64,000 nucleotides of DNA from contig JAKAEE010000007.1 of the NCBI GenBank assembly GCA_021820065.1, forward strand, positions 1 to 64,000. The letters run 5' to 3'. The notes beneath the pieces are model-generated. The model saw only the letters and a program-made list of their open reading frames with translations. It did no database searches and was not told the origin of the DNA. The stretch comes from Bacteroidota bacterium. GTDB lineage: Bacteria; Bacteroidota; Ignavibacteria; Ignavibacteriales; Melioribacteraceae. Shown here piece by piece: positions 16,303 to 25,330 of this stretch (positions within the stretch are counted from its first letter, which is position 1; each line of letters opens with the position of its first letter). A program made the translations under genes and the position numbers.

Positions 16303-17541
16303 TTATTCGTTCGAAATTTCCAACTCGTTTCTTGCCATTAAACAATTAGATATTGTTTTGGCATATTCAAGTTTTGTAGTGCGGTATGTCCTGTAGATAT
16401 CGAACAAATTTAGAACATCAATTTGATTGTTCTGATATGCCGTAATACCGGCGCGTAGTTCGTCTTCAACATCTTGCAAAAGAGTTTTGTCGAAAAGGCG
16501 AAGCTGTTCTTCGGCATAAGTAAGCGATTTATATGAGCTGATAATTTTTTGCGTTACGATTTTTCGTATCGCTTCGTATTGAATATGGGAAATATCAAGC
16601 AAAGCCGAGGATTCCTGAACATCGCCGCGCACGCCGGATGAATAGAACATCGGTAAAGAGATCCCGAGCTTCAATCCGATAAAATTATCAAAACCTTTAC
16701 CTGGAATCGGTTGCCTGTTCTGAAACGATGCCCCGAAATTAAAATCCGGTAGCGAACCTTTTTCAGCAAGCGATAAAAGCGATTTGTCCCTGTCAATTCT
16801 GATGCTGCTCATTTGTATAAAATTGCTTTGCTCGATTAATGAGGCAAGGATTGAATCGAGTGGCGCTGTTAAAAAATTGTAACTCAATGAATCGCTTAGT
16901 TCATAACTTCCGCCGTTTTCAACTCCCAGAAGAATCTTTAAGGCACCAATGTTTTGCTGAAACTGTTTATTCACATCGAATAATTCGTTTTTCAACCGCG
17001 TCACTTCTACTTTAGCGCGGATAACGTCAAGGTAGCTGCTCGTTCCGGCTTGATACCGGTCTTTCACCTGTACCAAAAAATCATTAAGCAAAACAATGTT
17101 TAACTCGATTGCTTGAATTGTTTCTCTTGAAAGAAGTCCTTGATAGTATGCCGATTTAACTTGAGCAGTAACTATTTTTTTAATCCGTTTCAGATTTATT
17201 TCGGCAACATGTTTTTCATATTCGGCGCTTTGGATCCTTTTGCTTCGCTTCCCAAAAAATTCCAGCGGCTGCGAGAAGTTGAAGTCAAGTTCGCCGGCAC
17301 CGCCGAAAGAAAAACTCTTTGGTATTTCATTCGACTCGATAGAAAATTCTGCATTGGGAATTCGTCCTGCTTGCAAAATTCTTCCATCAGCCGCCTCAAT
17401 TTCTTTCTGAGCCGTTAATACCTGCGGATTATTTTTCAACGATGTCTCTATTGCCTCATTTATTGTCATTTTTTTTGTCTGCCCATACACCGCCAATGAA
17501 CAAAACAGAAGTAATGTTATTACCCGTTTATACATAGTCAT
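16303..17541 (-). CDS. TolC-family outer-membrane channel of the RND system
   Basis: A 412-residue outer-membrane efflux protein: a signal peptide ending in YGQ, then the two repeated TolC halves of long helices and short strands (for example KIVTAQVKSAYYQGLLSRE and SLTYAEEQLRLFDKTLLQDV). Such proteins trimerise into a channel through the outer membrane and periplasm. It matches the CzcC/CusC role because the adaptor and pump follow it. The upstream DYCE-motif gene and the palindrome at 17563 precede it on the same strand. Ordinary length, no oddities seen. Confidence 0.92.
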   Translation of the reverse strand: MTMYKRVITLLLFCSLAVYGQTKKMTINEAIETSLKNNPQVLTAQKEIEAADGRILQAGRIPNAEFSIESNEIPKSFSFGGAGELDFNFSQPLEFFGKRSKRIQSAEYEKHVAEINLKRIKKIVTAQVKSAYYQGLLSRETIQAIELNIVLLNDFLVQVKDRYQAGTSSYLDVIRAKVEVTRLKNELFDVNKQFQQNIGALKILLGVENGGSYELSDSLSYNFLTAPLDSILASLIEQSNFIQMSSIRIDRDKSLLSLAEKGSLPDFNFGASFQNRQPIPGKGFDNFIGLKLGISLPMFYSSGVRGDVQESSALLDISHIQYEAIRKIVTQKIISSYKSLTYAEEQLRLFDKTLLQDVEDELRAGITAYQNNQIDVLNLFDIYRTYRTTKLEYAKTISNCLMARNELEISNE

Positions 17542-17562
17542 CCTAAATTTTATTAATACTTT

Positions 17563-17576
17563 TCCGCTACAGCGGA
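17563..17576. repeat. Palindrome TCCGCTACAGCGGA
   Basis: Six-base arms around AC, between the small DYCE-motif gene and the outer-membrane channel gene. It is similar in form to the palindromes at 712, 2579, 4872 and 26364. It could be a weak hairpin in the operon leader. Confidence 0.55.
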
Positions 17577-17643
17577 GATATAATAATCCCTACATAGGAT
17601 TATGGATTTAAATTGTTTCTATAGAAAAGAAATATTGGAAAGG

Positions 17644-17970
17644 TTAAATAAGAAGCGTTCTATTGACTAGAAAAGTACTTGTATTAAAGATTTTTTTTGT
17701 TGAAGTGAATTGTGCGTTTTGTAAACCGACTTCTATCGCCTTGCATTCATCACAGCAGTCGTTGTGTATGAGCTGAACTATCGGCGGGCTAATTTTATTC
17801 TGGGTATTCGGTTTTTCTATCCTGGCTCCTTTTACAATCTCGCAGTAATCGTGATGATTATGAGTACCTCCTTGCGTAACTTCGGATAAGAAATTCAATT
17901 CGCTGTGAGCAAAGGATAACCCAAAACTGATGAGAAATAAAAAGAATAATATTTTTTTAGATTTTTGCAT
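17644..17970 (-). CDS. Small exported Cys/His-containing protein heading the efflux operon
   Basis: The start is placed at the ATG at 17970 (MQKSKKILFFLFLISF), which gives a good signal peptide ending near FAHS; the track start adds 23 residues with no signal character. The 108-residue protein has HNHHDYCEIVK after the signal peptide, then HNDCCDEC, and ends NRTLLI. The His/Cys clusters could bind a soft metal in the periplasm. It is a paralogue of 820-1164, sharing the DYCE motif and the C-terminus. It stands just upstream of the CzcCBA-type genes on the same strand. The family is not recognised, and the exact start is uncertain because no ribosome binding site is evident. Confidence 0.68.
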   Translation of the reverse strand: MQKSKKILFFLFLISFGLSFAHSELNFLSEVTQGGTHNHHDYCEIVKGARIEKPNTQNKISPPIVQLIHNDCCDECKAIEVGLQNAQFTSTKKIFNTSTFLVNRTLLI

Positions 17971-18222
17971 GAGCAAATATAACATCTTGTCTTGTTTATA
18001 ACAAATTACAATTAATCTACTCGGCACCTCATCGTCCATACAAAGCTCGTCTTCTTTGTTGTTCTACACCGCCATACCAACTTAGAGCATGGTTAGGTTT
18101 TATTATGAGGCAACGGGAACATATAATTCTAACATCAAGCATCCTGCATCTATTCCTTTACTGTACTCAAAATTACATTAATTCTTTCACCTTGAATGGC
18201 AAAATTTGATAAGAAGAGAGTA

Positions 18223-18236
18223 TCACTATATAGTGA
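18223..18236. promoter_or_regulatory. Operator-like palindrome TCACTATATAGTGA
   Basis: A perfect 14-base AT-centred palindrome upstream of the efflux operon, about 250 bases from the first gene. Dimeric metal regulators often bind sites of this size. No regulator gene of such a family is in the window, so function is a guess. Confidence 0.4.
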
Positions 18237-18678
18237 CATGAAAGCATCAATAAAAAATATTACAAAAGCCAGACCCCATCCGAATTATCTTCCGTCCTCA
18301 ACCCGTTCTGAATTCGTTTTGAAACCGTTACAACCGGCTTACAATTCCTATTAAATCATACTATAAAGGTACTCCTAATCGCTCTAGTTGAAAGTAATCC
18401 GCTTTTTCAGATTAATGGCATATTCTTAATTGAAACACTGCTGTTGCTAATAGAATTATACTTGTTTCCAAAAGAGATTGAAAAAGATTTTTTACTCATT
18501 AAAAATCTCCCCGCATTAATTTCTAACCAGCTAACCCCATTAAAGAAGAATCAACAACAGTCAAGCTAGCCCCTATTTCTATAATCAAGGTAACGTTAAA
18601 AAGTCCGCCGGTCAAATGTAAAATTGTCTCTCTAATAGTTTGACAATCCTACCTAATACGGAACTACAACTACATTTC

Positions 18679-18705
18679 TTGTCACTTGACATTTTCTTAA
18701 TTTTG
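18679..18705 (+). promoter_or_regulatory. Possible Bacteroidota-type promoter of the PQQ-propeller gene
   Basis: TTG at 18679-18681 and TAATTTTG (fits TAnnTTTG) at 18698-18705 are 16 bases apart, 19 bases before the ATG at 18724. The spacing is slightly short for the Bacteroides primary-sigma consensus, and it is not known that this organism uses it. Confidence 0.3.
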
Positions 18706-18723
18706 GGTGAATTAAAAACTACA

Positions 18724-19890
18724 ATGATGAAAAAATATTTTGCATTGGTGATTCTGATTTTTGCAGCTAGAGTTTTTGCTCAAACTGATTCTTCGGTAGT
18801 TGCCAAAGATTCCGTTCAAACGTTCAACGCGGATGTTGTTACTAAAATTCATCTTGCAGCGCCGATTGTTTCAACTCCGTTGTACTACGGAAACAAAATC
18901 TTTGCGGTCGATAACACCGGCACTGTTTCCTGTTACGATTCCGCTGCCACACTGGTTTGGAAAACAAATTTATCGGTAACGATCACAACCAAACCGATGA
19001 TTGCCGATGACGTTCTTGTCTTGGGTAGTGTTAACGGAGACATATTCGCAATCGATCCGAAAACCGGTAATCAGTTTCAATCGATAGGGCTTGATAGAAA
19101 AATCAGCACGGAAATAATCCCGTTTAGTTATCAAGGGAACATTGCATTGGCAATGCCGAAGTCGAGCGAATCAAAAACCACGATACTGTTTGGAACAGAA
19201 GACGGGAAGATTCATTGTTACGATCTTGAAACTTTGCAAGAATACTGGACCAACTCAGACGCGAAAGGCACCGTAAGCGGAATGCCGGTTTACGTGAATA
19301 ACAAAATACTTTTTACAAGCAGCGACGGATTTCTCTATTGCCTAGATGCAAACAACGGTTTGCTGATTTGGCGTTGGAAAGAAAGCGCGGAATCAAGTTT
19401 TGCCGGTTCAAACATTTTAACAGACGGTAAAACGGTTTACGCAGTCTCAAACGACAATGTTGTTTTCGACATTGATCTGCTTCTAGGCAAACTTGCCTGG
19501 AGATCAAAGAATATCAATGTGCTGCCGCCGCTAAATCTCTCACAAGATTTCAAAACATTATTCGTTATAACGAAAGATAAAAAGTTGATGATCGTCTCTG
19601 CTGTGCAAGGCAAGCTGGTTAAAGATGTTAAGATGGATGTCCAGTTCGACAGTACCGGTTCAATCGCAATTGAGAATGGTAAAAAGATTTTGTTCACGCG
19701 CAACGGAGAAATTTTTCAACTCAACGAAAAATTTAAGGAAGAACCAATAATTAGTCTTGGCGCTGCGCAGATAAATTATTTCATAAAGATTGACGATGAC
19801 AAATTTCTTTGTTCCAATCTCCAAGGTACGGTTGTAATTTTCAAATTGAGGCTTTCCGCCTCTGCAAGCCAGAGACGAGACGAGCCTTGA
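18724..19890 (+). CDS. Exported PQQ-like beta-propeller protein
   Basis: A 388-residue protein with a signal peptide (MMKKYFALVILIFAARVFAQ) and repeated PQQ-type blades, for example VSTPLYYGNKIFAVDNTGTV, then LGSVNGDIFAIDPKTG and TSSDGFLYCLDANNGLLIW. Such propellers are scaffolds (as in BamB) or bind cofactors; no enzyme partner is present here, so a scaffold role is more likely. The start is the ATG at 18724 (or 18727); the track start is 28 codons upstream and would disrupt the signal peptide. The last dozen residues (LSASASQRRDEP) are encoded by a hairpin-forming segment and do not look like part of a blade. The stop overlaps the start of the HAD gene. Confidence 0.82.
   Translation: MMKKYFALVILIFAARVFAQTDSSVVAKDSVQTFNADVVTKIHLAAPIVSTPLYYGNKIFAVDNTGTVSCYDSAATLVWKTNLSVTITTKPMIADDVLVLGSVNGDIFAIDPKTGNQFQSIGLDRKISTEIIPFSYQGNIALAMPKSSESKTTILFGTEDGKIHCYDLETLQEYWTNSDAKGTVSGMPVYVNNKILFTSSDGFLYCLDANNGLLIWRWKESAESSFAGSNILTDGKTVYAVSNDNVVFDIDLLLGKLAWRSKNINVLPPLNLSQDFKTLFVITKDKKLMIVSAVQGKLVKDVKMDVQFDSTGSIAIENGKKILFTRNGEIFQLNEKFKEEPIISLGAAQINYFIKIDDDKFLCSNLQGTVVIFKLRLSASASQRRDEP
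19851..19887. repeat. Imperfect hairpin at the propeller/HAD gene junction
   Basis: The stretch forms an outer AGGCT/AGCCT pair and an inner CTCTG/CAGAG stem around CAAGC. It encodes the odd C-terminal tail of the propeller protein and ends exactly at the TTG start of the next gene. It may be a small inserted element that brought the two genes into overlap. Confidence 0.4.
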
Positions 19891-20534
19891 AAAACTTTGA
19901 CGGATTCATTTTCGATATCGATGGAACGCTTGCATCAACCCACGATTTGATTTTCGCTTCATTCAACCACGTTGCAGACAAATATCTTCACCGCACATTC
20001 ACGAACGAAGAAATAAGTTCGCTCTTCGGTCCAACTGAAGATGTGATTTTGAAAGAATGGATGAAAGAAGACTACGAACATGCGCGGGAAGATTATTTCG
20101 ATTTTTATTCAAGCCAGCACGTTGAAATGGCGGATGTTTTTCCGGGAATAGTTGAAGCGCTGAAACTTATCAAATCAAAAAAACTGCCGATTGGCATTTA
20201 CACCGGCAAAGGAAAAGATTCATCCGTAATCACACTGCGTCAGATCGGTGTGCTGGATATGTTCGATATCGTTATCACTGGCGACGACGTGGAAGAGCAT
20301 AAACCTTCGCCGGAAGGAATTAATAAGTTTGTCGGCAAATTCAGTTTGGATCCAGAAAGAGTTTTGATGATTGGTGATGCGATCTCTGATGTTCAAGCTG
20401 CAGCAAGTGCCGGTGTTAAATGCGCTTTAGTTTTGTGGGACATTTATTCGAAAGAAAAATACTCGAATGTTACAGCAGATTATATTTTTAAAACGGTTGA
20501 TGGGTTTTTGAAGTTTCTGAAAGAAAGCATCTAA
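19887..20534 (+). CDS. HAD-superfamily phosphatase (phosphoglycolate phosphatase-like)
   Basis: A 215-residue HAD hydrolase with all four motifs: FDIDGTLAS (nucleophile and acid Asp), the YTGKG threonine loop, KPSPEG with the conserved lysine, and MIGDAISDVQAAASAG. A helical cap follows motif I, as in phosphoglycolate phosphatase and beta-phosphoglucomutase relatives. The start is placed at the TTG at 19887, which overlaps the upstream stop as TTGA and yields LKNFDGFIFDIDGT; the track start lies within the propeller gene. The substrate cannot be assigned. Confidence 0.86.
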   Translation: MKNFDGFIFDIDGTLASTHDLIFASFNHVADKYLHRTFTNEEISSLFGPTEDVILKEWMKEDYEHAREDYFDFYSSQHVEMADVFPGIVEALKLIKSKKLPIGIYTGKGKDSSVITLRQIGVLDMFDIVITGDDVEEHKPSPEGINKFVGKFSLDPERVLMIGDAISDVQAAASAGVKCALVLWDIYSKEKYSNVTADYIFKTVDGFLKFLKESI

Positions 20535-20537
20535 ATT

Positions 20538-21752
20538 TTATTTTCTCGCCAGCCACACGTCAGGGTTTTGGTAATTCCTCTCGCTCCAAATTTCGAAATG
20601 AAGAATGTTGCCTTCAAGACTTTCGTTAACACTGCCAATTGCATTTCCGGCTTTGATGCGCTCACCTTCCTTCACGGAAATGTTGGCAACGTGACCATAA
20701 ACGGTTCTGTATTCATCACGATGTGTGATAATTACAACGCTTCCGTAGCCCGGTATCCAATCGATTGCGGAGACAATTCCTTCGGCAACGGCGCGAACGC
20801 TTTCTTTTCCGCGGACGGCAATGTCAATTCCGTAATTAAGCGTCACTGTATTCAGTTTTTCATTTTTGTTCTCGCCGAAATCGCGGACTACTCTTCCCTC
20901 TTTGATGGGCCAGCTTAGTCTCCCTTTGAGCTGCCCAAAATTCTCAAAACCGCTGTAGTCAAAATCCTGAACATTCTTTTTCATGTTCATTTTGTTTTCG
21001 TGAGATTTCGCTTTTCGTGCCCGTTCAGTTTCGATAAGTTTTGCAATCAGATTCTTAATAACAATTTCAGCGCGCCGTTTAGAAGAAATTTCTGCGGCAA
21101 TTGATTTTTTGTCCTTCTTCAATACAGCAAGCAGCTCTTTCTTCTCTTTCTCTTTTTGTTTCAGAGATTCATGTTCTGTCATTTTCTGATCGACAAGATT
21201 CTGCTTCGTTTCTTTTTCATCGACCAGCCGGAGTCTTAATTCGTTCAGTTGCTCACGGTTTGACTTCAACGCGCCTAATGTTTTGGCGTTTTCATCCGAG
21301 ACGTACTGCAAATATTTGTAGCGTTGTACCGCTTGGTTAAAAGATTCCGCATTAAAAACAAACCGCCACATCGAAAGTCCGCGGTTCTTATAAACCCAAA
21401 CAACGTAGCGCGCATAACTTTCTTTCAGATTTTTTATGCGGTTTTCGATACTGTCAATCCTCGCCTGGATTTGCCCGATAGCAATTTCCTTTTCGTTCTC
21501 TTCAGCTAAAAGGTTGTTGATCAGATTATTCAACAAAAGGTTTTGGCGGTTAAGGTTTTCCAGAGTTTGAAGAGATTCTCTCTCTGTTCTAGATTTGTTC
21601 TGTAGTTCTTTTTCGAGACGAGTGATTTCTTGTTTAATCTTATCGAGTTGGAGGTTTTGTTTGTGCAGGTTCTCGGCAGTTTGCGAAAAGAGAACAGTGA
21701 ATCCGGCGAACAAACAAATCAGTATATATTTACCAATCAATGATTTTTGCAT
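20538..21752 (-). CDS. envC: EnvC-like murein hydrolase activator (degenerate M23 domain)
   Basis: A 404-residue exported protein with a signal peptide ending TVLFSQ, long coiled coils (about 25-250) and a C-terminal LytM/M23 domain (about 285-400). Zinc-binding residues appear lost: the first His of HxxxD is replaced in NYGIDI, and the HLH motif reads NILHFEI. That is the pattern of EnvC, which activates amidases in cell separation rather than cutting peptidoglycan itself. Its start overlaps the DUF4292 gene by 23 bases. The TPR, DUF4292 and EnvC genes form one operon. Confidence 0.9.
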   Translation of the reverse strand: MQKSLIGKYILICLFAGFTVLFSQTAENLHKQNLQLDKIKQEITRLEKELQNKSRTERESLQTLENLNRQNLLLNNLINNLLAEENEKEIAIGQIQARIDSIENRIKNLKESYARYVVWVYKNRGLSMWRFVFNAESFNQAVQRYKYLQYVSDENAKTLGALKSNREQLNELRLRLVDEKETKQNLVDQKMTEHESLKQKEKEKKELLAVLKKDKKSIAAEISSKRRAEIVIKNLIAKLIETERARKAKSHENKMNMKKNVQDFDYSGFENFGQLKGRLSWPIKEGRVVRDFGENKNEKLNTVTLNYGIDIAVRGKESVRAVAEGIVSAIDWIPGYGSVVIITHRDEYRTVYGHVANISVKEGERIKAGNAIGSVNESLEGNILHFEIWSERNYQNPDVWLARK

Positions 21753-22518
21753 CGTTTGGAATGTCCAGTTTCAGATTCCCGATTTCATTGTTCACATCAA
21801 CAGAACGATATTGAATTTTTATTTTTTGATTGTTCGTTAACTCGTTCACATCAATTAAGAACGGAACAGGTGTGTCTTCATACTTTCTAAACTTCGAGTA
21901 GTCGGCGTTCACCAATTTTTTTCCTTTGAAACTATTCAGCTTGTAACCGGTTATTCCCAAATCATCTCTCCGAATTGAATAAATGCTCGCAGTCGAAGCT
22001 GAGGAATCATAATAAGTAAGATTGTACTGATCGCTGTCGGTTTCATATTTGTCCGGTTCTCTTCTGAGTTTATCCGTCAAGTTTACAGAGCCGGTGAGCA
22101 AATCGAGAAGTTCTTCGAATGAGATATCTATCTTTAGAATGTCGTTCATTACGCCGGATTTCAGTTTGCCTCTGTACAATCTATTGTTGATAACATCATA
22201 AAATTGAAAATTCTGCTGAGTGATTAGAGCCGAAGCGAGATCGATACCAAACGGTCCGTAGAAAGCAACTTTCACGGTATCCGGTCGTTTTATTTGTACT
22301 TGAAAATTACTTTTGGCATCAATCTCCGAAGTCTTAATAGTGATTGTACCGTTGCCGACGAAGTTTTTTATTTTTCTTCTGTTAGCTTCCAGCCGTTTAA
22401 TTAGCCTATCCGCAGAAACAATCTGTTCTTCTTGAACCGGTTTTGATGGAATACATCCGTCCATATACAGTAATGAAAATATCGACATGATCGATATTAA
22501 AAGAAAACTTTTCCTCAC
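21730..22518 (-). CDS. DUF4292 lipoprotein (LolB/LolA-like fold likely)
   Basis: A 262-residue lipoprotein: hydrophobic signal with lipobox YMDGC at about 22, then an N-terminal region RLIKRLEANRRKIKNFVGNG. The central part (KVAFYGPFGIDLASALITQ, then FEELLDLLTGSVN) matches the DUF4292 family. The family is thought to share the half-barrel fold of lipoprotein carriers. It overlaps the TPR gene by four bases and the EnvC gene by 23. A role in outer-membrane lipoprotein or lipid handling is an inference from the fold. Confidence 0.82.
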   Translation of the reverse strand: MRKSFLLISIMSIFSLLYMDGCIPSKPVQEEQIVSADRLIKRLEANRRKIKNFVGNGTITIKTSEIDAKSNFQVQIKRPDTVKVAFYGPFGIDLASALITQQNFQFYDVINNRLYRGKLKSGVMNDILKIDISFEELLDLLTGSVNLTDKLRREPDKYETDSDQYNLTYYDSSASTASIYSIRRDDLGITGYKLNSFKGKKLVNADYSKFRKYEDTPVPFLIDVNELTNNQKIKIQYRSVDVNNEIGNLKLDIPNDAKIIDW

Positions 22519-24323
22519 AATTCTCCCTTATCAATTTTTCGTTTTATTTCGGATTTGCTTTGATCCAGACTGAAAGCTTTATTCCATAATTGTTTAGCTT
22601 TTTCTTTTTGACCGAGTCTAAAATAAATATCTCCGAGGTGATCTAAAATTGTTGCATTTTTTTCTTCCATGTTTGACGCGGCTTCAACATTCTTTTTTGC
22701 GTTGTCAAGACTATCTAGTTTGAAGTAGATCCAACCTATAGTATCGAGATACGATGCATTCTTCGGTTCTTGCGCGACAGCTTTCTTCGACATCCCAAGC
22801 GCGTTCTGCAAATCTATTCCACGTTCGGAAAGCGAATATGCATAGTTGTTCAAGATAAGCGCGTTCGTTGAATCCAGCTGCAATGCCTTTGTATAAAGCG
22901 AATCGGAAATTTTATATTCTTTTTTCGATTCATGTATCATCGCGGTGATGCTGAGGACTTGAATATTGTTCGGATCAATTGAAAGAGCTTTCTGCAAATA
23001 TACCAGCGCTTCTTCATCGTTTTTCAATTGGTTCAGCGTGTATCCCATCGCAGAAAGTGCCGTTACATCATCCGGATTTATTTTCAAAGCACGCTGAAGC
23101 GCTTCCTTCGCTTTCAAGTGATCATTTTCTTGAGACAGAGCCAGACCGTAAATAAGATTAACCGCAAAGTCGTTCGGAAATTTCGAATACGCCTTTGACA
23201 TGTAAGAAATTGCATCTTTGTATTTTCGATTATCGAACAACAGACCGCCTAAGCGCACCCACACTTGTGCATTCCACTCGGCAAGTGTAGCAGCTTTCTT
23301 CAAATATTCGATCGCGATTGAATCTTGTTTTTCTCGTATTCCGATTTCACCAAGGTAAGCATTAACTTGCCAATCGGCGGTGTCTTTGTCTATCGTCTGA
23401 AAAATTTCTTTCGCAATGTGAAGATTGTTCGAATCTTTTTCTGAAGCAGCAAAGAAGGAAGTTCCAATTCTAATTTTCGCTTCCATGTTCACTTGCGGAT
23501 TGGCGACGAGTTTCAAATATTCACCCGACGCATCTTTCCAATCCCCTTTTTCAATCATAACTCTCCCCTTCAGTTCCAGCAGATCAAAATCATCCGGGAA
23601 ACTCGCGAGAGATTCATTCACCATCGATAAAGCTTTGTCGTATTCTTTTGTTTTTATATAGGCATCGATTAAAACTTTTTGAAGTTGAAGATTTGACGGG
23701 TTAAGCTTAACCAGCTCGGCAACCATCTTAACTGTTTCTTGAATGTTTCCCATCCTTTCATTCAAAGCAACTAAGCGAACGAGAACACTCCACTCAGGAC
23801 CGATCAGATCAATAACTTTTTTGTAAAGTTTCAGCGCTTCGTTTGGTCTTTTGGCTTCATAGATTTGCGCCAGACTGAAATACGCGGTGTAAGCAGTTGA
23901 GTCTAACTTTATGATTTGATTATAAACCGCGGCAGATGAATCTTCCAAATGTGAAGAACTGTAGATAGATGCTAGCAACGTCATGTACTCAACGTTACCG
24001 GAATCATTCTTAACCGCCTGTTGGGCAAAATTAATTGCGGATGAGAGTTTATTCAAACGGAAGTAGTTCTTCGCCACAGTGTAATAAATTCCCGCCTTCT
24101 GATCATACTTCAAAGCGGTTAAATACTTTGCGATGGCGTCGTTGAATTGTCCTTTGGTTTCCAAAACACAACCGTCAATAAAGTTTTGTTCTGCTATTTT
24201 CTCTTTGTCTGCGCGGCTCAGCTTTACCGGGGGCGCTTCGCTCGATTCAGCTTGTTTTACTACTTCTTGAGAACATCCGGTCAGCAGGGATGCAACATAT
24301 ATTATGATTAAGAGCTTCTTCAT
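22515..24323 (-). CDS. TPR-repeat lipoprotein
   Basis: A 602-residue lipoprotein (lipobox SLLTGC) made almost wholly of tetratricopeptide repeats, roughly 14 of them from about residue 45 to the end. Examples are AIKYLTALKYDQ-like and ALVYLQKALSIDPNNIQVLS. Such superhelices are protein-binding scaffolds, here on the periplasmic or outer-membrane face. It is the first gene of the operon with the DUF4292 lipoprotein and EnvC. This pairing is common in the Bacteroidota and suggests an envelope assembly or division role. Confidence 0.86.
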   Translation of the reverse strand: MKKLLIIIYVASLLTGCSQEVVKQAESSEAPPVKLSRADKEKIAEQNFIDGCVLETKGQFNDAIAKYLTALKYDQKAGIYYTVAKNYFRLNKLSSAINFAQQAVKNDSGNVEYMTLLASIYSSSHLEDSSAAVYNQIIKLDSTAYTAYFSLAQIYEAKRPNEALKLYKKVIDLIGPEWSVLVRLVALNERMGNIQETVKMVAELVKLNPSNLQLQKVLIDAYIKTKEYDKALSMVNESLASFPDDFDLLELKGRVMIEKGDWKDASGEYLKLVANPQVNMEAKIRIGTSFFAASEKDSNNLHIAKEIFQTIDKDTADWQVNAYLGEIGIREKQDSIAIEYLKKAATLAEWNAQVWVRLGGLLFDNRKYKDAISYMSKAYSKFPNDFAVNLIYGLALSQENDHLKAKEALQRALKINPDDVTALSAMGYTLNQLKNDEEALVYLQKALSIDPNNIQVLSITAMIHESKKEYKISDSLYTKALQLDSTNALILNNYAYSLSERGIDLQNALGMSKKAVAQEPKNASYLDTIGWIYFKLDSLDNAKKNVEAASNMEEKNATILDHLGDIYFRLGQKEKAKQLWNKAFSLDQSKSEIKRKIDKGEL

Positions 24324-24424
24324 ATATCCGTGTAATTTGATGCAAAAAATAGTTGTAAACCCTTATAATCACAAGGAGAAAGATTGTTCCGGCTTCATCA
24401 TTTATCTATCTTTGCAAAAAAAAT

Positions 24425-25330
24425 TTGATGATGCTCAAGTTCGATCTGGCAATTTCTTATAAATGGGTTTATGATGAAGAGCTCGTTCAGTTGATCGAAG
24501 ATATTTTCCATAGTCACGGCTCAACAACTTTTCTTATTCGCAATTATAACATCGACGAGGTAATTGATAGAGTTAACCGGAAGGAATTACAGTTCAAAGC
24601 ATACTTAGACCGGGCTTCGGATGAAGACCGCGCGTTTGAACCAATTTCAAAATTGCTGCAACGCCACCATTGTTATTTGATCAATCCGCACAACAAAGTT
24701 TTGAAAGCTACCGATAAATCAACAATGCATAAACGGCTGCTGAAAAAGAAATTCAGACTGCCGGATACACATCTCATTCCGCGGTATTCACAAACACAGC
24801 AGTTGAAATTGAACGAATATGATCTGTTGCAACTCGGATCACCTTTTGTCATTAAACCAGCGGTCAATTCCGGCGGCGGTGAAGGCGTAATCAGAAATGC
24901 TGTTTCACTGCAGCAAATTATTGACGAACGAATCACGCATCCGAACGAAAAGTTTTTAATTCAAGAAAAAATTAAGCCGCGTTTTTTTGCCGGACGACGC
25001 GCTTGGTTCAGAATTTTATGGGCTTTCAACAAAGCAATCCCAATTTGGTGGGACGATCAGACTCACATTTATAACATCGTCACAAAAAAGGAAATCGCGC
25101 GCTTCAACCTTTTACCGCTTTCACGAATTACATCTAAGCTGGCAAGAATAACCAACCTCGATTATTTTTCTACCGAGATTGCAGTTACCAAAGATCATAA
25201 TTTTGTTATGATTGATTACGTGAACGACCAGTGCGACATGCGGCTGAAGTCAAACCATCCGGACGGTGTTCCAAATGAAGTTGTTTCTGAATTTATCGAA
25301 AGGATGAGGAAAAAAGTTTTCTCGCTCTAA
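24425..25330 (+). CDS. ATP-grasp (RimK-like) ligase
   Basis: A 301-residue ATP-grasp protein. It has the lysine-bearing strand FVIKPAVNSGGGEGV (about 138-152), the hinge LIQEKIKPR, and the late metal-binding segment FVMIDYVNDQCDM. The N-terminal part (about 1-90) is a substrate-binding domain. Members join an amine to a carboxylate with ATP; this one resembles RimK- and glutathione-synthase-type sequences, but the substrate is unknown. It is monocistronic and convergent with rsgA, with a four-base overlap of the two stop regions. Confidence 0.8.
   Translation: MMMLKFDLAISYKWVYDEELVQLIEDIFHSHGSTTFLIRNYNIDEVIDRVNRKELQFKAYLDRASDEDRAFEPISKLLQRHHCYLINPHNKVLKATDKSTMHKRLLKKKFRLPDTHLIPRYSQTQQLKLNEYDLLQLGSPFVIKPAVNSGGGEGVIRNAVSLQQIIDERITHPNEKFLIQEKIKPRFFAGRRAWFRILWAFNKAIPIWWDDQTHIYNIVTKKEIARFNLLPLSRITSKLARITNLDYFSTEIAVTKDHNFVMIDYVNDQCDMRLKSNHPDGVPNEVVSEFIERMRKKVFSL

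Larger units (their letters stand above)
17971..18723. other. Gene-free boundary region with an operator-like palindrome
   Basis: About 750 bases with no supported ORF on either strand, between the divergently read metal island (minus) and the PQQ-propeller gene (plus). It should contain the promoter of the efflux operon. The only clear structure is the 14-base palindrome at 18223-18236. A possible Bacteroidota-style promoter lies at 18679-18705 before the propeller gene. No tRNA or insertion-sequence remnant was recognised. Confidence 0.6.

Noticed and set aside
16178-16396. 72-residue ORF of LLLTSYS repeats
   Set aside because: Simply the heptanucleotide repeat read in frame; it overlaps the real outer-membrane channel gene.
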